This document shows, one piece after another, positions 11,553-22,451 of a stretch of DNA of 64,000 nucleotides (position 1 is the first letter of the stretch; every line of letters begins with the position of its first letter). Source of the DNA: Amorphophallus konjac (Eukaryota; Streptophyta; Magnoliopsida; Alismatales; Araceae); contig CM040126.1 in assembly GCA_022559845.1 (NCBI GenBank), positions 49,036,458-49,100,457 of the forward strand, read 5' to 3'. Below the pieces are notes generated by a model that had not been told where the DNA came from, made no database searches, and saw only the letters and a list, made by a program, of their open reading frames with translations. A program made the position numbers and the translations under genes.

Positions 11553-11942
11553 CACGCCTCTGACAGGGGCATTTTTTTTTGTTTTTTGATTTAACGCCCT
11601 GACACAGGGCGTCTTATTCATATTTTACGCCCTCTGACAGGGCGTTTTCTAGCATACTTCTGGGCATTCTGTTATTGATTAGCGCCCCATATCAGGGCGT
11701 TTCTCTTGATTTGACGCCCGCTGCACAGGGCGTCCGTTTATTTGTAACGCCCTTCCCCAGGGCGTTTCTTGATTTGGTTGGCATCTGCCCGCGGTGTTTC
11801 ACGCCCTGCCCAAGGGCATTTTTTTCATTGGTAGCGCCTAACTCTAAGGCGTGTTTTAGCCAGCCCCTGGGCCCCTCAGGTTGATTCACGACGGTCACAC
11901 CGTCGTGTCTTCGTTTAGTAGCGCCCCCTTCCAGGGCGTGTT
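11553..11942 (+). repeat. Second CGCCC...GGGCG hairpin array, in the 5' leader
   Basis: About nine further units of the same stem type as the LTR array follow the primer site, with different spacer sequences. An extra perfect 8-bp stem ACGACGGT-CAC-ACCGTCGT lies at 11888-11906. This part is outside the LTR and present once per element, so it would lie in the genomic RNA leader. Confidence 0.85.
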
Positions 11943-12448
11943 TTTACTGTGGGTTTCCAGAACCCCCCGGTTGTGGTTTTTCATGATATTTCCTGCTTAT
12001 CTTTATTGATTATATTATTGTGGTTGGCCTGTTTCCCCTGTTGCATTCATTCTTTGCATTTGGTTTGAGAGGCCTTCTCCCTCCTCACTAGGATTCCACA
12101 CACCCTCTTGGAATCGGGACGACCCTCCATTGAGCATTCCGTCTCTTTGGACTGGAAATCCCTTTTCCAAGCCTCCATAAGCCCCCGCACCCGTGGATTC
12201 CCTCACGGACGCCGGGCAGGTTGTACCCTTTTGGAGTCCCGATATAGTTGGCCTAATACGTGGTGAGTGAGAGTTCCTAGTTGGCATTGGAGTTCAAATC
12301 TCATTTGAAACTAGGACTCTCCTTGTGTGAATCTTTCCAAACTTTATTAAAATCCTTAATTCACCAAGGATAAAACAATCAAAAATCACGGTAACCATTC
12401 CAACTTGTGTGCTTATTTGCATAATTATTGAGAATTTTTGATTATATA

Positions 12449-14896
12449 ATGGCTTACCATGATAGAAACATGTTCAATTCAATGCATGAGGATGCACAAC
12501 CTAGCACTTCATATCCTCAATTTCAACATGTTAATCAGCATTCTCACCATTCTTTCAAGGGACCACGTCCTTATTCTCATGGTCATACCCAACCCATGGG
12601 CAATGTCCATTCTTATGGTCCCCCTCTTCAAGTTCGAGCCACTATTCCCTCGGGACCGTCTCCTCCCAACGACGAGAAGGTCTCTCGAATCATCCATGCA
12701 TTAGATCATCTTACCCCTCAACAGATCCAAGCCCTTAAGGCTGCCGTTGAGGGTACATCTCATGCATCTCTCCCTCCTTCCAATTCTATTCGGGTGGCCC
12801 ATCACCCATCTCCCTCCAATTCTACACGGGTGGCCCATCACCCATCTCCTCCTTCCAATCATATTCGGGTAGCCCATTACCCATCTCCCCCTATTCATTC
12901 TACTCGGGTGGTCCGACACCCGCCTCCTTCTATTCCTCCTCCCTCACGGCCACGAGGCCCATTTATTCATTGCAATCCGGCCCATCCGGGTTCTTTTACG
13001 GGTCATACCGTCAACTCCCCTCCACGGCCTTTTTATGCGGCCCCTCCTCCTTCAAGGCCCTGCCAGCCCTCTATTGTTCAAGTCACACCCCTCCAACAAT
13101 CTCTTTTTGATAAGATTACTTCCATGGAGGAACAATTAAAGAGGGTCACGGTTCCTCCTACTCCGGTCAATCCTCTCTATGCGGCTTTGGATGACATTAC
13201 AAGAATGGAGAGAGAATGGAAGGATAGGATGGACGACTACGGCGTTGATATTCCAAGCGAGGAAGAACCGGCAATTGAAGAATCCGAGCCGGTGTATGAT
13301 GATGAAGCTCCGCAGGCACCCCTTCCGAGTTTCCTTAATTTCCCGCTCCCTCCGCTATCATTCGATGAACCTCCTGCTCAGGATGAAACCATCCCCGATC
13401 CAACCCCCATTTATGAGACTAGTTGGTGTTACGACGATGAGTCGATATTCCAATCGTCCGCACCGGCGCCTATTGAGTCTCTTCCCATTCCCACTCCCAC
13501 TCCTAACACTGCTCGCCCCGTCCGGCATTTTCTACGCACCAAACCTTCACCCATTAACCCTCCACCAACTACACCTCCACCCACTATACCATCAACCTTC
13601 ACACCATTAGCCACCGCTGAGCCTTCCATTATAAAACCTCCACCTATTAAGTCAGTAACCTCCACATCGGCCCACACCGAGCCTACCACTGAACCTCCTC
13701 CAATTGACCTCCCATTACCACCATCCCTAAAAACCACCTTACCTACCCCACTATTTAACCCTCCACCTTTACCTATGGCTAATCCTGAGCAGGACCCACC
13801 ACTTTTTGCACTCGAGCTAACCCCGACCGCTTGCAAGCAAAGGGAGAAACTCGATGTGTTTGAACCTCCGCCTCCACTTACGCCAACACTTTCCATTATA
13901 CCTCCACCACTCACAAAGCCTTCCGCCTCCGCTTCACCTCCTTTTACTACTCGGAATGGGAGTGCTTCTGCAAGTATTTGTGCCGAAGGTGATCAAGAGC
14001 CGGGCAAGACAGATGTGGCCACGGTTATGCGATTCAAGATTCAAGAAGTCATTTACCGGATGCCAATCCGGATTATTGTGCCGAGCATGGTCGCAGAGGC
14101 CAAGTCACCGCCATTGCTCAGGGAAGAATGCCAAGAATTGATGCCATCCAAGGGCCAGGCAGGGCACCCTTTGTTCCCTCTTCCAAATCTTGATTCCATT
14201 CCTCCATACAAGGGGCGAATGCCCAATTTGTTCAACACTTCCTATACACCACAACTAATGGGCATGGCAATGCTTCATGTTCCAATTTTCCAACTCCCTC
14301 ACACCATTACTTTGCACTCTCCAAGGGAGTTGTCATTCACCATTGAAGCCTCGGCAGGGGCTATTTCTCATACACTTTCACTGCCGTGGAGGGGCAGTTA
14401 TCTTGATGCCAAAAGGCCTTCCATTATTTCATCCATATTCTTGTCTATCACGTTTTCTTCATGGGCCACTCCCAGGGGAAAGAGGAGGATTTCACCCTCT
14501 CACCCTTCACATTACTCATCTTCTTTGCATTTCATTGCGTTCATGCATTCACTGCATTCATCACGTCCATTCTATTGCATTCATATGCATTTGCACCTCC
14601 TGCTTCCCGGGTCTCCAAACCCGTACCTTCCTCGTCTTCCGGCACCTCCGGATATTCCGCACTTCCCATCTTATTCATCTTCATCTTTTTATCCACTATC
14701 CTTGGGGCATCGCGCCCCCTTTCCTGCTATCTCCCTGGAACCTCCAGGAATTTTATCCCTCCTCTTTGGGCATCTCGCCCTTTCTGATTCTATTCCTCCG
14801 GAACCTCCGGACTTATCTCTCGGGCATCGCGCCCCTTTCTATTTGCTTCCTCCGGAACCTCTGGACTTTCCCCTCGGGCATCACGCCCCTTTTTAG
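12449..14896 (+). CDS. Proline-rich ORF of the Tat-like element (possible gag N-terminal derivative)
   Basis: An uninterrupted frame of 815 codons starts at the ATG of MAYHDRNMF; upstream in-frame codons lack an ATG. The N-terminal part is His/Gln/Pro-rich. Four imperfect repeats with the core RVAHHPSPP lie at about residues 110-160. A short predicted coiled coil (FDKITSMEEQLKRV) and an acidic segment follow, then several hundred residues rich in Pro, Thr and Ser. No capsid core, zinc knuckle, protease or polymerase motif is seen. The coiled coil flanked by low-complexity sequence resembles the region that precedes the capsid domain in Tat-type gag (compare 50065-50400), so it may be a truncated gag. 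An intact frame fits the young age of the element. Function is unknown, and beyond about residue 650 the frame may be fortuitous. Confidence 0.6.
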   Translation: MAYHDRNMFNSMHEDAQPSTSYPQFQHVNQHSHHSFKGPRPYSHGHTQPMGNVHSYGPPLQVRATIPSGPSPPNDEKVSRIIHALDHLTPQQIQALKAAVEGTSHASLPPSNSIRVAHHPSPSNSTRVAHHPSPPSNHIRVAHYPSPPIHSTRVVRHPPPSIPPPSRPRGPFIHCNPAHPGSFTGHTVNSPPRPFYAAPPPSRPCQPSIVQVTPLQQSLFDKITSMEEQLKRVTVPPTPVNPLYAALDDITRMEREWKDRMDDYGVDIPSEEEPAIEESEPVYDDEAPQAPLPSFLNFPLPPLSFDEPPAQDETIPDPTPIYETSWCYDDESIFQSSAPAPIESLPIPTPTPNTARPVRHFLRTKPSPINPPPTTPPPTIPSTFTPLATAEPSIIKPPPIKSVTSTSAHTEPTTEPPPIDLPLPPSLKTTLPTPLFNPPPLPMANPEQDPPLFALELTPTACKQREKLDVFEPPPPLTPTLSIIPPPLTKPSASASPPFTTRNGSASASICAEGDQEPGKTDVATVMRFKIQEVIYRMPIRIIVPSMVAEAKSPPLLREECQELMPSKGQAGHPLFPLPNLDSIPPYKGRMPNLFNTSYTPQLMGMAMLHVPIFQLPHTITLHSPRELSFTIEASAGAISHTLSLPWRGSYLDAKRPSIISSIFLSITFSSWATPRGKRRISPSHPSHYSSSLHFIAFMHSLHSSRPFYCIHMHLHLLLPGSPNPYLPRLPAPPDIPHFPSYSSSSFYPLSLGHRAPFPAISLEPPGILSLLFGHLALSDSIPPEPPDLSLGHRAPFYLLPPEPLDFPLGHHAPF
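12781..12930 (+). repeat. Four tandem ~37-bp coding repeats
   Basis: CGGGTGGCCCATCACCCATC-type units repeat four times and encode the RVAHHPSP motif of the proline-rich ORF. Confidence 0.8.
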
Positions 14897-15270
14897 TCTC
14901 CTCCTCCAGAACCTCGGATTCTTCCCTTGTCCTTTCAGGGCATCGTGCCCCTTCTCCTTCCTGATTTCATTCCTCCGGAACCTCCGGATTCTCCGTCTTA
15001 TTCTCTCTATCATCTCCCAGGGCATCGCGACCCTCCTGATTTCATTCCTCCGGAACCTCCGGACCTTCCATATTTCCTTCAATTCATTTTTTTGCTCCTC
15101 CGGGACTCCATATCTTTTATTCTCTTCTTCCTTTTCCGTCATCTTTTTCATCATCTTTTTCCCTATTTCTCCCCAGGGCATCGCGTCCCTTCTTTCGTTA
15201 TCCCTCCGGAGCCCCCGGATGATTCCTCCTATCACGATTCTCCTCCTTTACCTCCGGACCCTCCGGATCC
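14690..15270 (+). repeat. Degenerate tandem repeat with GGCATCGCGCCC and CCTCCGGA cores
   Basis: About eight units of 50-110 bases alternate GGGCATCGCGCCCC with CTCCGGAACCTCCGGA, separated by T/C-rich spacers. The TCCGGA cores are palindromic. The units run through the end of the long ORF and beyond it, which suggests that the repeat rather than a protein keeps frames open here. Confidence 0.75.
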
Positions 15271-15427
15271 ACCTCTTTCTATCTACCAATTTCTTCTTCT
15301 GATTCCTCCTAATTCTGGGTCTGACCCAACTTCTTCCACATCCACTGCCTTGGGCATCTGCCCTTTCTCCCACTGCTTCGAGGCTTTAGTCCTCACCACT
15401 CTTCTTGATTTTTCGCTTCTTCTGTAG

Positions 15428-18173
15428 ACTATTCCATGTGATCAGGGTCTCCGCGCCTTAGTGAGGGAGTTCTAGCCCTCGCCTCTTTTCCTTTTCTCCT
15501 TATTCGTCTGAGTCTGGTCTGGGCACCACTCATTCTTGTTAAGCCACTCCCAAAATCCTTTGCTTCCAATCTTTTTTCTGCCAACGAGGACAAATCCCAT
15601 GATGATCACCTCTAGCAGCAGCTGCTTCTACAAAGGTTGCAAGGTAACATATTGGCGTAAGTAAGCATTTTTAATGATATCCTTCCCTCATTACTTCACG
15701 CATGATTTTCAAGATGAAGTGCTTCTTAACAAGATTAAGAGTGGTGTTTTAAAACCTTTATCTTAAGCTTTTGTTTAATTTAATCTCCTCAAAAGAGTCT
15801 TTAGGCTTGCTTTTGCAGCACTTTGGTTGATAAAGAACCCGCGCTGGGAATTCAACATTCTCTCCCTGCTTGTTTAAGAGTAACCCTTAGCTGGGCACCT
15901 CACACACTTCACGGCGTCCCTTTTAGCCGGCCCCTTTGGTTAAAACACCGTTGCTACTTTGGCCATGCCATGAGTATATCTGAAAGTCTTTTTCTCTTCT
16001 TACTCGGCCGAATGCAGGTACAAGAGGTTGACGGATAAGATGACCAACCTTGGTAAATCCCAATACGAGAGGAGTCTCAAATAGGGGCAGTCTTGACCCA
16101 AAGAATATGAATTTTCATATGAGTTTCATGATATACATATCGCCAAAAGGGCTATTATGAAAATCAAATCAGAATTTTGATAAATGCAAAAGTATGAATT
16201 ATGGCATGTCAAGAGTGGCAAAGTCCCTGCAGGGAAAACCCTGGTCGTATGCATGTCAAGGGTCTAAAAATTAAAGGCACAAAGCCCCAGCGCAACAGAC
16301 TACCTCTTTGAGGGTTAAAACTTTGGAAGGAATTCAAGTCCTGATATTTCCCATCCTGTATAAAGCTTGTCTCCAATTATTCTTCCCTTCTCCCTCCAAG
16401 ACCGAATGTTTCTCGGGTATGGCCTTGGTAGGGGCGCCGTTGATCAAAGGCGGTCGGTTATAGGGCGCCACCTTACAATGCACGCCCAGCTTTGGACAGT
16501 TTTAAGCAAAAGGGGAAGGAACGAGGACCCCTAGCCAGTGGTTTAAAACACCCTTTGATGCTGCTTTAGCAATGTCTAACCAAAATCAAACAAAAAATTG
16601 AATATTTCTTGTCCAAAATCCATAAAAATTTGAATATCTTTCTCAAAACTTCACAAAAATTTGAATATTTTCCAAAACCCACAAAAATTTGCATATTTAT
16701 CAAATCCATAAAAATTTGAATATATTTTCAAAACTCCATAAAAATTTGCATATTTCAAAACTCCATAAAAATTGCATTGTATTGTCTGATGGTGTTTTGC
16801 AGGAACAACTTTGCAAGGACCAAGAGCACGGGATAAGTCCTATCTCCACTTGTCATTATCAATCTATTGATTTCTCCCGATATTCTCATGACATGCCACC
16901 CTGGGCATTTTTGGTTATCATCTCCCTATATCATTCTCATTATCATATCTCCTGATTATCATCTTGATTATTCATCTCGAGATCTTTCAATCGACTTCTG
17001 CTGATTTCTCTTGATTAATTCTGCCACTGGGCATTATATCATTCTGAACATTCAACTCCAAATTTTGATTAGCCAAGTTGTCATCCTCATGACGAAACAA
17101 CAAACAATGATGATTTGCAATACCATGATTTAACTGGTGCTATTCATGCCGTATACATGTTATTGATGCTTTGATTCATGCTATGATTGCCATGCTTAAA
17201 TGCCTTATTCATTGTTTGTTATACTTTTTATATCTTGGCTAATGAATTTTGAGCGCAGGATAAGAAGCTCTTGGTCCCACCGACTGGGCATCAACATCCA
17301 AGCCCCACGGTGCCCGCACCTCATCTCTCAGTTCCCCCATACTTATTGCTTCACCATCTCCCTGTATGCATTTTACTATATGTTATTATGTTACTAGATT
17401 ATATCAAGGACCTTGTGGCTTTGGTAAATCTGGGATTTGAGTTCCCCTTCATCAAAAACAATGATGATTCCAGAGGAGTCTTAGTCACACGGATAGGCCG
17501 TTGAGCCGTCCAAGACTGGGGACGATGGTTCCTTTTTTTTCGAGTTGGTGCGTGGATAAACGGGTTTCGGCTTAGTATCAGCTCGCAGAATTGGTTTCTT
17601 GACCCAGTCTGGACAGTTTAACAATATTATCCTGGATTATATTATATCTTCATTTGTTTATTTTTCCTTTAGCCCAGCATGCATTCATGTAGGAATTTGA
17701 AGCAATTGTTGAAAAATCTTTCTGATAAGCTGGTTTTGAGAGTTGAATTGATCTTAATCTTTCCCGATATGAGATATTCCTTGCCGAATTGAGTCCTCAG
17801 TTCGTTTTGTCGCTGTTTTGGGTGATTTTCTCGAAAGCTCCTTGTTTGGATTTTTATCATCTTATTTTTAATCTCCTTTCCTTTGATCCACCTTGGCTGC
17901 AGCACGTCCATTGGCTGGTAACCGCTCCCCAATGGTGAAACTTGCAGGTTTGTGACCTGAGGTACTTCCACCACGCTGGAAGTTGATCATTTTATTTTAT
18001 CTCCTTCGTGCACCTCGTGCGCATCTCCCCTTTTATCCAAACATTGAATTTCCCGAGATTTGCTTCATCTCGTGCTTTTGATTTGATTCTCATCAAGTGA
18101 TGTTGATTGCGTGTCTCATCACACCTTGGTATCTACTTTTCAGTTTGCTACGCTCCCTTGCAAAGCAGACGCC
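15428..18173 (+). other. Non-coding 3' internal region of the Tat-like element
   Basis: About 2.7 kb has no recognisable protein on either strand. It holds the AT-rich tandem repeat at 16590-16775 and otherwise mixed unique sequence. Autonomous relatives would carry pol here. Confidence 0.6.
16590..16775 (+). repeat. Six ~30-bp AT-rich tandem repeats
   Basis: Units of the form CCATAAAAATTTGAATAT followed by a variable C/A/T linker (CAAAACT, CCAAAAC) repeat six to seven times. Confidence 0.85.
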
Positions 18174-18186
18174 AAGGCGGGGCAGC
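18174..18186 (+). other. Polypurine tract of the Tat-like element
   Basis: AAGGCGGGGCAGC lies immediately before the 3' LTR and marks the plus-strand primer. Confidence 0.75.
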
Positions 18187-19781
18187 TGTAGACACGCCAA
18201 AATTGACATTATTTTTGAGTATATTTCATATCGCTCTGCGATGCCCCATTTGACCCTCAAATCAGCTTATTTGAGTGGTTTTCCCACTTTTCATGGATTT
18301 CCCCTGATTTCTCCTATTTTTCCCCATTTATCTCCTTTTTCCTATTTTTCTGGATTTTCTGGGCATTTATCTCTATCTTTTTTGAATTCACGCCCTCATC
18401 AGGGGCGTGTTTTTGAAACACGACCTTGTCTAGGGCGTTTTCTCCCATTTTATCCATTTCTCCCCCATTTTTATCTATTTTATGAATTTTCTAAAATTCA
18501 CGACCTTGGTAAGGGCGTGTTTTCTTCAAAACATGACTTAACCAAGGGCGTTTCTTAAAGAAAGGACGACCTCACCTGAGGGCGTTAATTCTTCTAGGTT
18601 TGACCGACTTCCCCATTTGAGCTCTTGAAATTAACGCCCTTCTCAGGGGCGTGTTTTTAAACGTGGCTTTAATTAAGGCGTGTTTTACATTTTTCAAATA
18701 TGGGGAGTTTTTATTGCTAAATTTGATTTTTGAGAAACGCCCTTGTGCAGGGCGTGTTTTTGAGAAACGCCCTATGGTAGGTCGTCAATTCATTAATTGA
18801 CGCCCTTACCTAAGGCGTGTTTTACCTTCTGGCTTCGCAGCCCTTTCCCCAGAGAGTCCTTGCCTCGTTAGACTCCTCCCCTATTTTGGGCTCTGGCCCA
18901 TTCTTATCATTTCCCTCGGTAGGACTCTTGCCTTCCTATCTCTTCATCCGATTCTATTTAATGGAGGGATTGCCTCTGTTAACAGGTTGGACTCTCCCCC
19001 CTTCCTTCCCCTCCGCTGTCTTCTTCTGTTGCTCCCTCAGTTCTTCTTCTGGTTCTGTTTTATTTTCTTTGGCTTTGTTTTCCTTTTTCTTTTCCTTCGC
19101 AGGTTGCTGTTGCTCGGCTAAGGAGAGGCTCCATTGCTTCATCAAGTCTTCATCCTATCGGAAGTTCTTTCCCCATTGAATATCGAAGCCAAAAGCAACA
19201 GGCTCCTTTGTTCTTTTATTTTTATTATTCTTTTATTGCATCGTTACATACATGCATATTCATAGTATTCATTTCCTTTAACTCAACCACGTTGAGGCTT
19301 TCCCCACAGTGCATCTCTTGCGCTCTTTCCCTTATTCCTATCTTATATCATCTTTTGCATGCATTCATCATATCTCCCCACACCCTCTTTGCATAGGGGT
19401 TTAAGGGCAACCACCCTTAAGGTGTGTTCTTAATCATATTTTCATGATCATATCTTTAATAAGAATTTGATGCTACACTCACCATATTTCTAATTCATAT
19501 GTTTTTATTGGCGTTTGTCTTTGTTTACAAGGGTAATCAAGAAAGAGGAACTCTCTTCGTCGGCCGGCCGATTTGAAGAGAAAGGAGCACTCACAATCCC
19601 CGCACTTAAAGGTATTTTTCGCGATCTCTCCCATGCTTTCATTGTTATATTTTTGAGGCCTCGTGTCTCTGGCGATCACAAACTCCTCTTGTGCACCTCG
19701 TGCATGTTTTTCTCCACATTATTGATTATTGCTTATTATTAATATTTTTCTTAAGTGGATTTTTTTTAATTAAGATCTACA
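18187..19781 (+). repeat. 3' LTR of the Tat-like element
   Basis: It is 1595 bases long and nearly identical to 9686-11278. Visible differences are GG for AT in the hairpin unit near 18434, one extra C near 19000 and one extra T near 19765. Confidence 0.95.
18389..18821 (+). repeat. CGCCC...GGGCG hairpin array, 3' LTR copy
   Basis: This is the same ten units as 9888-10320, offset by 8501 bases. Confidence 0.85.
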
Positions 19782-19786
19782 CCCCT
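19782..19786. repeat. Target-site duplication, right copy (CCCCT)
   Basis: It matches 9681-9685 exactly. Confidence 0.95.
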
Positions 19787-20058
19787 CTAGCGGGATGAGC
19801 GATGCGGCAAGTCACTAAGGGCGGCATGGAAAAACGGAAAGGTGTTTGCGCCATGTCAGTTATTTGACAGATCGGCACGCACGATATCTGCAGAGAAAAT
19901 TGGCGCCCTTCCCAAACGACTACGGATACGGTAGTCAAATCACGCCAAAAGCGGTAAGGAACAATCAATTCAACACTTAATGTTGCCCAATTATAATTTC
20001 CAAAAAATAAAAAGGTCTTACACGGCTACGAAAGAGAAAGAAAGAAAGAGCTTGTACA
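19787..20058 (-). other. 3' flank of the antisense accessory gene
   Basis: This short stretch lies downstream of the stop codon at 20059-20061 in gene orientation and upstream of the Tat-like insertion. An AT-rich AATAAAAAGG string near 20006 exists only in plus orientation. No protein is seen. Confidence 0.35.
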
Positions 20059-21605
20059 TCAGGCCTCGGGCCCATCTCCAGGCTCGGAGGACAAGGCCCC
20101 CTCAGCACCAGACGATCTGCCCCCGGTACTCTCGGCGACGGCCGACCCAGGCACTAACCCCACCTATGTGGGAACTGTCTCGGTCGTGCGCCCTCCCGAG
20201 GCTGCTGGAGTTGGCGATCGCTCGGACGAGGTCGAGGACTCCCGACTCCCCTCTTCGCTCGATGTATAATGGGAAGAGTCGGTCGAACCCCAGTCCGAGT
20301 CATAGCGTTGCCCGAAAGGAAAAATGAGCCCGGACGCTTGGGCCTCCGCCTCTATGATGGCCCGATCGAAGCCCTGGGAGAAGCCCTTCCAAAGGCCCCT
20401 ACGGAAGCCCGACTCATAGTAAGGGAAGGCAGCCTAAAGAAGAGCAGTGTGGTAAGCCTCTGAGCATCTATGTTGTTCGAGAGCTTTTAGCCCCGGTAGC
20501 TCCGCCCTCCTCTCGAGCTTGGCGATCCTCTGTTCAGGCTCGGACAACTATCTCTCGACCTCGGTCCGCGCATCCTCGGCCCCCCGGACTCGGCCTTCGA
20601 GCCCCTCTCGCTCGACTTTCCATTGATCATCGTGCTCGACCTGAATCCTGCGTTCTGCATCCAGGAGCTCATTCTTCCGATCCACCATACGACGGGCCTG
20701 GGCCAGCTACTCCGTCAACGACCAAGCCTCCGCCTGGCTCGACTGCACCTGTGCCCGGAGCGGGGCCACCTCCTGACGAAGGTCCTTGAGATCAAGGGTC
20801 AAACGGTTGACCTTTCAATCAAGCACACCACGGGCCCATGAAAGAGTCTCCCGCTCCGACTCCACCCGAGTATATGCGCCCACTACCTCAGCTCCAAGCT
20901 GGGCCAAGACTAGGCCACCTTCCATAAGTTGCCGGAAAAGCATGGAGGGGGGACCCCTCTGGAGTTTCTCTCGCACGACTCCTGAAGCTATAGAGTGGCA
21001 CCTCCGGTACAGAGAGGCCCGGACGCTGAAGGCACTGGTTGAGGGAAGGGAAGTCCTCTCCGGAGCAGCCGGGATGGGGGCACCTCCCCCGAGCGATCCC
21101 GCCTCGGGGGCCCCACCGGTTGGCTCGGGATGAGCGGCCCCGCCGCATACCTCCCCGACCTCAGTCGGCTGTGATTGAGTCGCTTCAGCCTGCGACCCTC
21201 CAGCCTCGACCGACTCAGACTGGGCTCCTTCATCTGGCGCCCCCTCTGCTTCGCTTGGCGTCCCGACATCGGCCGCGACCCCTTCATTGTCAGCCCCTTC
21301 TTGCCATGTAGAGGGGAGAGCCGACAGGGAAACCTCTTCGACCGGGCGGGCGACCTCCGCCTTCCTCGCCCGTTTTCTCTTGGTAGACTGAGCCTGCATC
21401 GAAGACCCAAACAACTTCGCCACGGGATCCTTGCGCTTGACCCCCCGGCGTTTGGAAGCGTCATCCCAGGCGACCCGCTTGCCCTTATCTCTGGCACGGG
21501 AGGAACCCTCCGAAGCTTGGAGATCGCTCGGAACTGGCGTATCATCCATGTCGATGATCCCCAACTCGGCTGGCGGTGCCTTATCCTCAATCGCTCGCCT
21601 CTGGT
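20059..21605 (-). pseudogene. Antisense accessory gene of a Tat-type element, exon 2
   Basis: The minus-strand frame runs from a splice acceptor (CTTCGTTCAG before 21605) to a TGA at 20059-20061, about 515 codons. The first half is Glu/Ala/Gly-rich with a basic patch (KRKRARK). It then gives LFRQLMEGGLVLAQLG, a coiled coil (LRQEVAPLRAQVQSSQAEAW) and a conserved-looking YHTALL.AAFPYYESGF block. The frame stays in register throughout and is broken only by about five stops, the first at 20815-20817. This layout is known for the C-terminal halves of 'putative gypsy-type transposon' (PF04195-like) proteins, which some Tat elements carry as extra, often antisense, ORFs. Their function is unknown. 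Confidence 0.75.
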
Positions 21606-22034
21606 CTGAACGAAGAAGAGCAAATTAAAAGAAAAAAGGCACTGTGGACGTCAAAAAAAGAGAGAAGAAAAAAGAATGTTCCTGTGGCACGGACGTCTCG
21701 ACATCTCAAGAGCAAGTCGAAGATGAAAAGGCCGAATAAATTCCATACCCCATCTAAGCCGGACGAGTACGTACTGGGTGCTCCGCCGTCCGATAAGGAA
21801 GCGCCTCGAGCAAAAGGGATGGCCACAGCTCCCCGACTGGCGATGCCGAAAGCCGAATCAGGAAGAAACCCGGTGATCCAGACACGGGTTTGGCACGTGC
21901 CGGAAACTACTCAAAGTCCTAAACCGGGACTCGGAGGCTTCAAGCTGAACACCTCAGAGCAGGTGCATTGCAGTCGAAGTTTTTTGAGAGCATAAATGTT
22001 CGTCCGAATGGCCGTGAAGTCAAGACAAAGTCTA

Positions 22035-22175
22035 AACCGACGCGCCCCTTGCATTTTGGGTTAAACCGGCACGCCCCTTCATCTTGGGTTAAACTGGCGC
22101 GCCCTTTTTCCCCTTCATCATGTGTTAAACCGGCGCGCACCCTTTCCCTTGCATCTCTTCTTAATCCGGCGCGCA
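22035..22175 (+). repeat. CCGGCGCGCC array 1
   Basis: Five units of about 30-37 bases have the form GTTAAACCGGCGCGCCC plus a C/T-rich linker. GGCGCGCC is a perfect 8-bp palindrome. Confidence 0.8.
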
Positions 22176-22442
22176 AACAATCCATCCCATCTACACTCCG
22201 ATGCTCTGTTTTGCATCATTATGGCGTGCAGAGAACATTCAATGCCCATGACTCTGCTTCTACCTTCGTTCGACAGCACACGAGCAGTAGCAGCAAGGCA
22301 AGCTCCGGCAGATCTCTGAGCGTCCCATCCTCGGACGAGCAGTAGTGTACGGGACAAATGAACAGCGTCCAACACAGCCAGTCAACTCCCGACTTCGTTG
22401 CGGACGAGGTGGAAGTGGCAGGGACGCTCCCAGGCTGGCTGA

Positions 22443-22451
22443 TATATAAAA
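22443..22451 (+). promoter_or_regulatory. TATA box of an LTR-like unit in the intron
   Basis: TATATAAAA is followed by GGGGCAGC and a purine-rich leader, with AATAAA about 360 bases downstream. It is a good TATA-box match, but the host element is not identified. Confidence 0.5.

Larger units (their letters stand above)
9686..19781 (+). mobile_element. Complete, young, non-autonomous Tat-like LTR retrotransposon
   Basis: A 10.1-kb element has LTRs at 9686-11278 and 18187-19781, both starting TGTAGACACGCC and ending GATCTACA, and is flanked by the 5-bp duplication CCCCT. Between them are a primer-site-like sequence, a hairpin-repeat leader, one long proline-rich ORF, a long non-coding part and a polypurine tract. 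The LTRs differ by eye at about two substitutions and two single-base length changes in 1.59 kb, so insertion was recent. No reverse transcriptase, integrase or protease is present, so it must have moved with enzymes made elsewhere. Assignment to the Tat group rests on LTR style and the GGCGGGGCAGC tract and is tentative. Related LTRs occur at 38310 and 63755. Confidence 0.92.

Noticed and set aside
9888..11942. Regular palindromic repeats with variable spacers resemble a CRISPR array
   Set aside because: Units vary in length, the arms rather than a full repeat are conserved, the array is duplicated in LTRs of a plant retrotransposon, and there are no cas genes.
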